Shown here: one piece after another, positions 27,510-37,213 of the stretch | Layout of the letters: every line of letters starts with the position of its first letter | How positions within the stretch are numbered: the first letter of the stretch is position 1 | Assembly: GCF_000835495.1 (NCBI RefSeq) | Contig: NW_015622544.1 | Span: 81,704 to 145,703 of the forward strand | From: Cladophialophora immunda | Lineage: Eukaryota > Ascomycota > Eurotiomycetes > Chaetothyriales > Herpotrichiellaceae | Direction of reading: 5' to 3' | DNA length: 64,000 nucleotides | Made by a program: the position numbers and the translations under genes | The notes under the pieces: model-generated | What the model saw: only the letters and a program-made list of their open reading frames with translations | Told to the model about the DNA's origin: nothing | Database searches by the model: none

Positions 27510-30204
27510 ATGCATCCTCTCCCACCCCCCAATCGAGGCCAGTCCTCTAAAGCTACGCAGTCCCGCGACGAGAGCCAATCGAGTATGAGCGCCTCTAGAA
27601 CCGGTCAACCATCCTCGTCTCAAGCACCAGGCGAAGCCCGACTCTCCACTGTCTCCACAGCCCATGTAGATGGCAAAAAGAAAAGAAAACACCGCGGAGG
27701 CAAAAAGAGGAGGAACAGGCGTCAGTCCTTTGCTGCCCCTTCAGAGACCTCTGCAATGCAAAGTGGGAGGGATATACCAACGGACGATCCGTTGATCGAA
27801 GAGGCTCAAGAGGCTCCCGGTGCACGTCCGCCCTTCTACCAAGCTAACAGAGGCAACATCAGTGATGACAGTCTCGACAGTGAGGCGCTCCTAGACCACC
27901 GAGACCAACCTACGTTACGTCCTCGGCGGGACAGTCGCATAACTCCCTTTTTTGCTACGTCGTATCGGAACTCGCTTTTCCCAAAACTTGATTCGGGCTC
28001 GCAAAAGAGACAGAGAACTCAGCCCGATGCTTCGAGTTCCAACGCATCGGACAACGAGGACGCCGATGACCGCACTCCCTTGGTTTCTGCTGGGCCAAAG
28101 CCCAAGACTCCCGTCGAGGCTGGCTATGGACTTTTTAGGGTCAGGTCTCATACGTCTACGCTGTCGTCGGCTTCGAAGCAACCGCAAAGAAAGAGGACAA
28201 TCGGGACTCCTGGACACTCGTTTCCGAAGTCGGATCAAAGCTACGATGTTAACAATCCACCCTCTGTTCCCCCTAGTCCTAATCTTGAACCTCACTTTGG
28301 TGATGTCATGGTCGATGACGGCAACTTCCTCACGCGTTCACCAGATAGTCGAAGGAATCTCAATGTTGCCAACAAAGATGCGTTGATCATGATCGATGCC
28401 CATGGAGACAATGAACCGAACTCGGCACCACCGAGCCCCAGACTCCGGCCTGGTGGACTTCAACGACATCGATCATTGACGGTGCCAGCTGAGGAAGACG
28501 TGTGTTTTCCTACCGATGAGGTATCAGAGGTTGGGGACGAGTATTATAGCAGAACGCAGCCACAGGAACAGTATATCAGTGGCCAACGGCGAAAACGCCG
28601 GGAACGAGAGTGGCCAAACCTGTGGGTTCTCGACGAGTGGAGTCGAGAAGAGAAAGAGGCCAGGGAGGCAGGGGAACGGCGGGCAAAGAAGGTCAGCGAA
28701 CCTGTTTTCGTCGAGGGCAGACTCCGGCCTCAAAAGAACGCCTGGCACCACGTCGAGGAGGACAAGCAATATAGATACACCTATTTCAACGAAGAATTTG
28801 AAAGCACGATTCACGCCGAGACGATATCGGAATTGGTACAGCCAGGTGGGACTTTTCGCGAGCTTTTCATCCCAGATCCGCCCGAGTTGATTGAGTCGAG
28901 TTCCGAGGAAGACGATTTGTTGGAGATCAGTCAGATCACGGAAACCCCCAGTGCACTGCAAAGTCCCAAAAGCACAACGGCCGTTGAGACCCAGTCGGGA
29001 ATGCCCAGCATTGCGGAGACGACCCAGTTAAAAACTGTGGCCAGTGGAAAGAGTTCCGATAAGAGCAAGAACTCGGGCACGGCGACACCACAGAAGAAAC
29101 CTGCTTCTGCTCGGCCTTCCAAGCCGAAGAAGTATGGTCCGAGACCGACTTTCTGGCTCGATGTGTTATGTCCAACAGATCAGGAAATGCGGGTTCTGGC
29201 GAAAACATTCGGCATCCACGCTCTGACATCGGAAGATATCATGATGCAAGAAGCCCGTGAGAAGGTGGAACTGTTTCGCAACTACTATTTCATCAATTAT
29301 CGAACCTTTGAGCAGGACACCAATAGTGAGGACTACCTGGAACCCATTAATATGTTTGTCTGCGTTTTCCGATATGGTATTGTCACTTTTCACTTCTCCC
29401 AGATCCCTCACCCAGCAAATGTCCGAAGACGCATTCGTCAACTCTCGGATTATCTCATTCTCAGCGCGGATTGGATCTCGTACGCCATCATTGACGACAT
29501 CACCGATGTGTACGGGCCGCTCATTACTCACATCGAAGAAGAGGTCGATACGATTGACGACTTGATACTGCGAGCGTTTCAACACACTGATGCTCTCGCC
29601 GGGGAGCATGGCCAGAAAAAATTCGACGAAAAGAAGTCAGATGCAGGTGAAATGGGGATCAGCGGAATCGACATGCTCATCCGTATAGGCGAATGTCGCA
29701 AAAAGGTCATGTCACTGTACCGACTACTAGGCAACAAAGCCGATGTCATCAAAGGGTTTGCAAAACGATGTAACGAGCAGTGGGAAGTTGCGCCCAAATC
29801 CGAAATTGGTTTGTACCTGGGCGATATTCAGGACCACATTTTGACCATGACGGGAAACTTGTCGCATTACGAGATGGTGCTGTCCAGGGCGCATGGAAAT
29901 TACTTGGCCCAGGTCAGCATCCATATGAACGAGAGGCAGGAGAAGGTACGTCAGCATTCACGCCTCGATCCCATTGACATTGTTCTGATCAGTGTGCTAG
30001 ACTGCCGACGTATTGGGCAAGTTGACCGTCCTCGGAACCATCGTCCTACCCATGAACATCGTGACCGGCATGTTTGGCGGCAATTTCAAAGTCCCCGGTC
30101 AAGACGTGGATAACCTGAACTGGTTTTGGGCCACCACGGCCGGTCTACTCATATTTGGAGTTATGTGTTTCTGGTGGTGCAAGAAGGTGTATAAGATAGT
30201 GTGA
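27510..30204 (+). CDS. CorA-like Mg2+ transporter, Alr1/Mnr2 type
   Basis: Two exons: 27510-29945 and 30001-30204 (intron 29946-30000, 55 nt, GTACGT...CTAG), 879 residues. The splice joins NERQEK to TADVLGKL in phase 0 and restores the two C-terminal membrane helices that define CorA (about residues 818-838 and 848-872). The N-terminal 500 residues are disordered, with a basic KKKRKHRGGKKRR block, as in fungal Alr/Mnr2 proteins, which carry long cytosolic extensions; Mnr2 is vacuolar and Alr1 plasma-membrane. The cytosolic CorA domain spans about 545-815. The family signature after helix 1 is normally G-M-N; here codons 30076-30084 read G-G-N. The rest of the context (PMNIVTG before it, VPG after it) is typical. 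Transport by this subunit is therefore inferred rather than certain. Confidence 0.88.
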
Positions 30205-31021
30205 TACCGCGAGTGACCTGTGTGGAAGAGATTCGGAACAAACGAAACAGGAGCCTTGTCTGAGATTGGATACAGAACGGACTCGGTTTGGTCACCTTGG
30301 ACACGAAGTAAAGAACCAAGCAGCAAAAGCACGAGTGTATCATTCAACACTTCTGGGGAAGTTTTCCACATATGGCAATGTCAAGAGAACCAAAGTTTTG
30401 GTCGGATGGATGTCGTATTGTGCATATACATGCGGCCACAAAACGATGGCCGATAATGCTTGTACTAGTACTGAATACTCCGAATATAGAAAGGAGAAGG
30501 AGAACGATGCAGGACAGTCTCCAAGTTCAGGAGGCTACCGGCGCCTTGCAAACCAAGGACCAAAGGCCCACAGCGAGGGCCCAAATGGTCCAGCACGAGT
30601 TTCATGGCGTTGTGGTGAGGAGATAGTAAAAGGGGCGTGGGCAGTCATGAAATAGCGAGAAAGGAATTCACGGCTTCCCAGAGGCGCACACCAATATTTT
30701 GGGTCTGTCGTTGCAGACAATGGTAAAGGTGTCTGGATTAGACGATTAAAAACTATTTGGCTAATGTGCATCCGAGTCAAAGAACAGCCCTCGTCACGTC
30801 CCTCAGAATAGCCCGCCCACAAAACAAAAAAGCAATACAAAATGTATCGAGATCGTGGTATCCTGTTATCTTGTGCATGTGTGCCCGTCCGTACTCGCTC
30901 GCTATGTGATAAAATGAGAAAAGCAAACCTATCCAGTCATGAGTCCAACCCAAGTCGCTAAAAGAAGGATAAAGTAGCACCGTGTTTCAACTGAACAAAG
31001 CCCATGCCCACACTCGTTGGT
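30205..31021. other. Intergenic between convergent genes
   Basis: 3' flanks of the CorA-type and But2-like genes. Short frames on both strands have no recognisable product. A near-match to the intergenic decamer (TACTGAATAC, about 30469-30478) is present. Confidence 0.5.
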
Positions 31022-31723
31022 TTAGAAGACGAGAATCTTGGGTCCATCACCCTTTCCGGCAGTCCAAGATATGGTATCCTCATCCCCGACGGGGACAATC
31101 TCTCCACCGTAGATTTGGCCTGCGATCATCGAGCACGGGAACTTGCCCTCGACAGTGGCACCAGGTCCGGAACCGGCTTCCCAGGATGCGCGCCCGTAGG
31201 CATTCACGTCGATTGTGCCGAGAGCTTGATTTCGCAGATTGCCCGAGGGCCAGCTCTCGCTATCGGCTGTGGCGGGAGCGATGGTCGTGAAAAGTTGGGC
31301 TTTGCCGGTACCGGTAACGTAGCTTGTTGGGTCACTGCCCAGGTCGAAGACCAGTTGACATTGATTACCGCTGTACATCCCATCAAGTTCAAATGTGACC
31401 AAGGTGGTAACGTCATTTCCATTGTTACTGTGAGTGCGGGAGACGAGGCCGCGGCTAGTATGAAAATCCACGGCACCAGTGGAAACAGTGTATTGGGAGG
31501 TGAAGTCGGGGATGATGGTGGCAATAGGTTGACCCTGGTTGCCGTAGCTTGGAACATTGTATGGCGAGCCAGAGCCCGAACCGGTACTCATGGGAGGGGC
31601 TGTCCTGGTTGAGGTGCCATTATTGTAGCTGTAGCTGCCAGACTGACTGCGAGCAGTGAGAGGAGCGGCGCTGGTAAGGGCAACAATGCTGAGGATTCCG
31701 GCGACGATTGATTGAGCGTACAT
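31022..31723 (-). CDS. Secreted But2-family-like protein
   Basis: Single exon, 233 residues from ATG 31723. Residues 1-19 form a classic signal peptide (hydrophobic core ending Ala-Ala before Pro-Leu). A Ser/Gly/Thr-rich linker (about 25-60) follows, then a beta-sandwich-like domain with a Cys (residue about 121) in QCQLVFDLGS, and a second Cys near 196. This resembles the C-terminal domain of S. pombe But2-type proteins (Pfam But2_C), common among small secreted or wall-associated ascomycete proteins. In fission yeast But2 was found as a ubiquitin-like-protein binder, but secreted members probably have other roles. The upstream leader (31724-32100) is pyrimidine-rich on the coding strand, as in strongly expressed fungal genes. 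Confidence 0.72.
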   Translation of the reverse strand: MYAQSIVAGILSIVALTSAAPLTARSQSGSYSYNNGTSTRTAPPMSTGSGSGSPYNVPSYGNQGQPIATIIPDFTSQYTVSTGAVDFHTSRGLVSRTHSNNGNDVTTLVTFELDGMYSGNQCQLVFDLGSDPTSYVTGTGKAQLFTTIAPATADSESWPSGNLRNQALGTIDVNAYGRASWEAGSGPGATVEGKFPCSMIAGQIYGGEIVPVGDEDTISWTAGKGDGPKILVF

Positions 31724-32990
31724 CTTGGTCTGTTTATTCTTGTCGTCGAGTGGATATTGAGTATTGACTTAGACTTTGGGACAACTATTGAGAATGCGGG
31801 TTTCGTAGCTGTCTTTGAATGCTTGTTTGACTGAAATTAGCCTGGGGATTAGAGTGAGTGTGCTCGAGAGCCTCTGAAGTGAGGTGTGCTGTTTGATCAA
31901 AACAGGTTTGAATGAGTGTGGCAAGGAAATAAAACTCAGAGAGAGACTGGAAAGAAAATGAAAAGGAAAGTGTTGGTTTGAGCAGTTGCTTTGTCTGTAG
32001 TTGGATGTGGAAGAAGAAACAGGCCTGGAGCTGGAAATGTAAGACGGTCTTATAGAGCCAGAGACACCGACGGCACTCATGGTTGCGCTGGATGGGCAAA
32101 CTCTTTGGGACAGATGCTTGTCCAAGGTCGTATGGCTGGGCGAACAAGATGACGAGTGGTAGTATTTTTGTCGAGGCGACTGCCTTGGCCTGCAGATGCG
32201 CAGCAACAAGGCTGAGCCCTGAGTGGCCGGAGCAGTGCGGCTAGTGAGGCTGAAGTACGAGGACAACTTGGAGCTCGAATCACAGTGCTGACGCCTCTGA
32301 AATAGGGCCAGCTCAAATGCAGGCGAGCCCCTCCATTGCCCATTTCACCCGCAGTGTTCCTCTGGGCTTGCTGAGAGCTGTGCCTAGCTTCTTTGGCGGT
32401 GAGTCGTGAGCTGCGAGCTTTGGTGCTGAATCTGGATGGTCGCACGCACCGACGAGCAGTCATTGGCATGTGTCCACCCCATCAATGAACCCAAATCCTG
32501 TCAAGAGAATCGCATACAACCAAAACCTCCAGATGTGTTCAAGGGGAGCTTGTGTGATTCGCTTGTGAACACAAGAAAGTTGAAAGCAGGTCACTGATGA
32601 TGCCCGCGATGGTTGCTGGCCTTCCTCTCGCATATCGTAGAAGGTCGGCCCAGGGCTTGTGGCTGAGCCCGGGGGGCACGCTGGTCTCCTTCGCCAAAGT
32701 TCATTCCCGACTCCAGACGTCTCTATTCACAGCCAATTTCCCCCCAGAATGGTGGTTCGGCACCTGAAATTCATGGAACTTTTGCGCTGCAAGCTCGGTA
32801 GGAAGCCATATGAATTCCGATGCTGAGCGACAGTACCTACTGTCGTAGGTGCCTTTTGCCGGATTGCAGCCCCGTTCGAATCGTGACCAACCAATGCCAA
32901 ATAGATACTGACCAATCCGAAGATATGGCCAGCTCACAGCACGGATTGCTGTGAGCTGGCCCCTCTAAGACCAGTTCCTTTTCATTCCTG
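31724..32990. promoter_or_regulatory. Promoter/leader of the But2-like gene and 3' flank of chs5
   Basis: On the minus strand, 31769-32266 is open but composed of Ser/Pro/Thr/Arg-rich translation of a CT-rich leader, so I read it as 5' UTR. The rest (32300-32990) shows no gene. Confidence 0.45.
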
Positions 32991-34240
32991 TCACAATGCA
33001 ACATCCTCCATTTCGGCCCCTTTGCCTTCAGCTTGAGACAGCTGCTGAGGACCACCTGATTCCTCCTCGTCGTCCTCATCCTCTTCCTGATCTGACTCAA
33101 CATCTGGGGCTCTGCCTTTGCCCTTCGGTTCGACAGCTGTAGGTCCTTCTTCCTCCTCTTCCGCCTCTTCGTCTTCGCTTTCGTCTTCGCCACCCTCGGC
33201 AGGCGTCGGCGGCAGATCTTTCTGAGGGGGTGGAGTAGGCAAAACTTCAGGACCCGGTTCGCCGCTCACGGTACTATCTCGATCAGGGCTTTGTGGCGAT
33301 TGTTCCTTGGGCCGTTGCGGCACATTGGCCTGTTGAGGGGCTGGCGGAGCTGGCGCAGTGGTGGTAGAGGGTCGACCTGCTGGCGCTGAAAGACTTGGAT
33401 TCGACCCGATCTGTCTTTGTTTGGGATCCGCATCCAGATAATATCCACGAACTCCGATAATCTTGCCTTCTCTTTCACATCCTTCCACCCACTCAGGTCT
33501 GACGACAGGGATGTTCATCTCATTTGCTCTTTCCCAGTCACGACCCCGGCCTTCTGTGCAGACGAAATGGGTAGTGTCGATCTTGACTGTGTCATTGATC
33601 CTTGCGCCGATCCGTGAGATCGCTGCTTCGAGGCTTTCTCTCAGCTGTGGAGGGAGTATCCCTGGGGTAACAGTTATACCCGTCAGGTTATTCATAGCGT
33701 GAGTCTTGACAGCGAGAGTATTGCTCGTATATATGCCGCCACTGGTCTTGAGCACCAAATAGAACGAGTACTCCGTGTCGATCGCAAGCCCGCTCATTTT
33801 CGTGCTGAGCGTCTCTAGAGGGCGTGGTATGTTTCCCGCCTTGCTGCCGTTGCGGTACAGGGCAAGTGAACGAAGGGTCGTTGTTGCCAACTGAATGGGA
33901 TCCCATTCGAGAACGAGGGAGGTTTGCGTGGCATTGCGTAGGCGCAAGAGAGGTGTCGCGGGGACATGAAGACCATAGGTGTTTAATATTTGCCTCTGTA
34001 GCGCAGCGAAAGCGGCCTGTGATTTCCGCTCTGCTTCGTGGTTTTGTTTGACCTCGATGTCCACAATCGAGCCCGATGTGATGGTAGAGGGCAGAAGGAT
34101 GGAAGGAAACTCGATCTAAGGCAGGCGTTAGTCTGTGGACGGTGCGAAACAGAGGGCACCCAACTTACCAACCGCTTGTCCTGGGTGAGCAGGACTGCGA
34201 CACCCGCATCGACCTTACCAACAGTCAAGGAAACCAACAT
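32991..34240 (-). CDS. chs5: Chs5, exomer scaffold for chitin synthase export
   Basis: Two exons: 34240-34169 and 34115-32991 (intron 34116-34168, 53 nt, GTAAGT...TTAG), 398 residues. Exon 1 encodes the diagnostic Chs5 N-terminus, MLVSLTVGKVDAGVAVLL, and the splice continues into IEFPSILLP as in known Chs5 proteins. Domains: N-terminal dimerisation strand/helix (1-75), fibronectin type III (about 76-165), BRCT (about 168-256, with Trp in RPEWVEGC), then a Pro-rich and strongly acidic tail (EEAEEEEEG, DEEEE). The FN3-BRCT pair binds Arf1 in yeast exomer, which carries Chs3 and other cargo from the trans-Golgi to the cell surface. It is shorter than yeast Chs5 (671 residues), mainly in the tail. 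Confidence 0.95.
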
Positions 34241-35148
34241 CTTTTCGACGGCGAGAGATAACAATGGACAATGCACAAAACAAAGACCAAGCGAGCGACT
34301 CAACGGGCACGAAGAACTAATCAAGGCTGAACGACTATTGCACGAGGGACCTGTGTCGGTAATGCTGATCTGTTAGATTCAATGGACATCAATTCTTACG
34401 GTGCCATCGACGGGTGTTGGCCGCCATGATTCCGCACCAAAAGTTCCCGCACGTGAAACTCAGGGGCGGCTTCGTCCTCTTGTTGCTCGAAGATCGGGTT
34501 CCCTTCGAAATAAGGACTTGACACGCTGCATGTTCAAATCTACTCTGTGCCGCGTTCTCCTCACTCTACTTCATATTATTGCAGGGAGAGGTAGAGTCAC
34601 TGAAATCTCTTCGGCTTTGTGTGCGCACGGGCAAATACAACGCTCCAACTCTGGGACGGCTTGAACAGAACAGACCTGATTCCATTTTTGCCATCTGTGA
34701 TTGCTTTGGTCTTAACTGGCTTTTCCACCTTGGGACCATAGAATAACGGCTGGCTTATGATGGCCCAGTTGTTGTTCCGCCTCCTGGAACATCGCCTACA
34801 CCGTCCACCTCGAAATAGTACATCAGACAGGGTCTAACAAACACCGAACAGGGCGACAAGACGGTCATCATGTATCCATCCAGGAACCTTTTCGGTTTCC
34901 TCTTTCGACAGTGGAATATTCGACGCTTTTCGGTGGCGAAGGAGTATGAGAGCGAGGGCCGGCGGAGGATACCTCGCTCAATCGAGCGTGAGTAATTCAG
35001 GCGAGGGACGGAAAGAGGGCTCCCTCGAAGGAACTTCGATAAAACAATAGGCACCCGTGGTTTAAGCTGATATGCTTGATTTGACATGTAAATTCTCCGC
35101 GCCGAACTGTGATTGTACAGGGTATCACATATTTTACAGATTGTTCCT
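34241..35148. other. Intergenic
   Basis: Promoter of chs5 (leftward) and 3' flank of the gene at 35149. Short frames on both strands have no recognisable content. Nothing else seen. Confidence 0.5.
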
Positions 35149-35757
35149 TCAGAAGAGCTTTCGCCCCCAAAGTGACCACATGGAGGACGGCACATCCTCA
35201 CCGTCTTCGGTGTCTGCTGTATCCTCTTGAGACTTCTTCTCTGCCGCAGAGTCGACACTCGTGGTGTCTAGGTGCTGTTTCTTTCGCTGTAGAGACTTCA
35301 GTAAAGCACCACATGCACCAACAAGCTCGCCGTGAGGACAGCTGATGCCACGTTCTGAGAAGACCAGGATTTCGAGAGTACCCTTGAGGCCGGGGATGTA
35401 GTTTTTGCCATCCTTGGGTCCAGAACGCTTCCTGCCGTTATGGTAGTATCCGGCTTTCTTCAGGGCTTCCGTAAAGGCACTGGCCCATCTCCGCTTGAGT
35501 CGATTGCGCAACACGGCCTTGGGGACCTTTTTGATGCTAGCATTGGAGATGACACGCCATCGAAGCACGTCTGGTGCAAGTCTCGAGTAATAATCTGTAA
35601 CGGCGGCTCGTTTGGGGCTGTAACGGTCGGCTAGGAATTTGTGATCGAAGAGGGTGGGAACATTTTCGACGGGCGTATATCGCGCCTTCAGTCCGAATCC
35701 AAGAGCCTGCGGAACGGGGAGAGGCTTGAAGGGGCGAGTGGTGACAACGGAGGCCAT
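35149..35757 (-). CDS. Small protein with an RnpA (RNase P protein)-like motif, probably mitochondrial
   Basis: Single exon, 202 residues from ATG 35757. The first 30 residues lack acidic residues and carry Arg/Lys, consistent with mitochondrial import. The core (about 68-95) contains KKVPKAVLRNRLKRRW, very like the bacterial RNase P protein signature KKVGKAVxRNRxKR, placed after a strand as in RnpA. A later segment (LEILVFSERG...ELVGACGALLKSL, about 130-160) resembles the RnpA strand plus C-terminal helix. The tail (165-202) is acidic and low-complexity. In fungi, mitochondrial RNase P is usually described with other proteins (Rpm2 in yeast), so this is a hypothesis; a mitochondrial ribosomal or other RNA-binding role is equally possible. 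It shares a 387-base divergent promoter with eIF1A. Confidence 0.7.
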   Translation of the reverse strand: MASVVTTRPFKPLPVPQALGFGLKARYTPVENVPTLFDHKFLADRYSPKRAAVTDYYSRLAPDVLRWRVISNASIKKVPKAVLRNRLKRRWASAFTEALKKAGYYHNGRKRSGPKDGKNYIPGLKGTLEILVFSERGISCPHGELVGACGALLKSLQRKKQHLDTTSVDSAAEKKSQEDTADTEDGEDVPSSMWSLWGRKLF

Positions 35758-36144
35758 TGGGTAAACATTTTCAACAGCGAGGAAATGACATTAGAACAAG
35801 CGGGCTCAGTTCGAAGCTATGGACAGAGCAGCAAGAGGGCCACGAGCACATGAGTCAATAGTAGCCACGCAGCGAAGAAGCAGGGTGAAGATTCTAAATT
35901 GTTGCTGTTCGCCAGCCGTGGACTAGTGGCCATGGAAAGTTGCCCCACGAATGATTGCCGCTTAATTCACAAACAACGTCAACCTGCGCATTTCTTTCGC
36001 AGTTTCTTCCACAAAAAGACAGTCTTTCTCGCACAATCCCCCACGTTATTAATTCTACAAACACGCGAGACCAGCCTCTCGCGACCCATCAACCACTTCG
36101 ATCAAAAGCAAACACCCTTCTATTACTGAGAGCAGTCAGCCAAT
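35758..36144. promoter_or_regulatory. Divergent promoter between the RnpA-like gene and eIF1A
   Basis: 387 bases between two ATGs facing away from each other. The eIF1A side has a pyrimidine-rich leader (about 35990-36060), as is usual for fungal translation genes. Sharing with a probable mitochondrial gene may couple expression; this is inference. Confidence 0.45.
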
Positions 36145-36753
36145 ATGCCTAAGAATAAGGGAAAGGTTAGTCTATAGCCCCCTCGCACAAGCGCCACACA
36201 CCGCATCGAATTTACCCCGCCACGATTCTGTGGTCTCTGTCCATGACAACAACGCAAAAATCACACTGGAAGCCAGACAGGCCTCGTTCTCTGACGGCAG
36301 TATGCTAAATTCTCGTCCTGACAGGGAGGCAAAAACCGACGTCGCGGCAAGAACGAAAATGACAACGAAAAGCGCGAACTGACCTTCAAGGAAGAAGGGC
36401 AAGAATACGCCCAAGTCCTCAAGATGCTGGGCAACGGCCGCCTCGAGGCCCTCTGTTTCGACGGCGAAAAACGCCTCGCCCACATTCGCGGCAAACTACG
36501 CAAGAAGGTCTGGATCAATCAAGGAGACATCATCCTGCTGAGTTTACGGGACTATCAAGACGAGAAGGGGGATGTCATTTTGAAGTACAGCGCCGACGAG
36601 GCAAGGTCTCTGAAGGCATACGGAGAACTTCCCGAGAGCGCAAAGATCAATGAGACCGATACCTACGGTCACGAGGGCGTGGACGATAATGTCGAGTTCG
36701 ATGAGGACCGGGATAGTGACTCTGACAAGGAGGTCGATATCGACGACATCTAA
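36145..36753 (+). CDS. tif11: Translation initiation factor eIF1A
   Basis: Two exons: 36145-36165 and 36325-36753 (intron 36166-36324, 159 nt, GTTAGT...GCTAAAT...ACAG), 149 residues. Exon 1 is only MPKNKGK; exon 2 continues [12 protein letters not shown], the highly conserved basic N-terminal tail. The OB-fold (about 30-110) contains [36 protein letters not shown] and [12 protein letters not shown], and is followed by the acidic tail ending DIDDI, as in yeast eIF1A (153 residues). It binds the A site of the 40S subunit and works with eIF1 in scanning and start-codon choice. The intron right after the seventh codon is longer than the others in the window. Confidence 0.97.
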
Positions 36754-37213
36754 TGGACGAGACTATTTCTTGGATGCATTCACGGAGAATTCAGCAGGTC
36801 TGGAAGGACATGACTTGATGAGTCACGAGGCTGTATTGCCACTGTACTGCTTTTCTCCGAGCATACACACGAACACACCAGTATGAGTGCAGGTATGATA
36901 TGATGGGAGTCTGGAGAATGGGTCTAGCTTGAGTTAGAGACAATCAACCACATTTGTGTTTCACGCGGATTATACTCCGAACTTGTGCTTTTGTGACTTG
37001 GTTGATTATTCCTTACTATGACCCCCCGTGGCCATCTATCATCAAACCAATCCTCCAAGTGATATCGACGACTATTTCCCCAGTAAAGCGCCGACCGAGG
37101 GTGCCGCTCATTCAATTTCACAAATGAAAGACCGCCGCCACAGCCACAGCCACAGCAGCTGTCCAGCCCGACGAATTCGGGCCATATTACAATATCAGGA
37201 ACCCAGTAATAGT
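36754..37213. other. Intergenic between convergent eIF1A and rad1
   Basis: 3' flanks only. A GCCACA triplet-type microsatellite (three units) sits at 37137-37154. Confidence 0.5.

Noticed and set aside
31769..32266. 165-codon minus-strand frame upstream of the But2-like gene
   Set aside because: Ser/Pro/Leu-rich translation of a CT-rich leader; no family features; best explained as 5' UTR.
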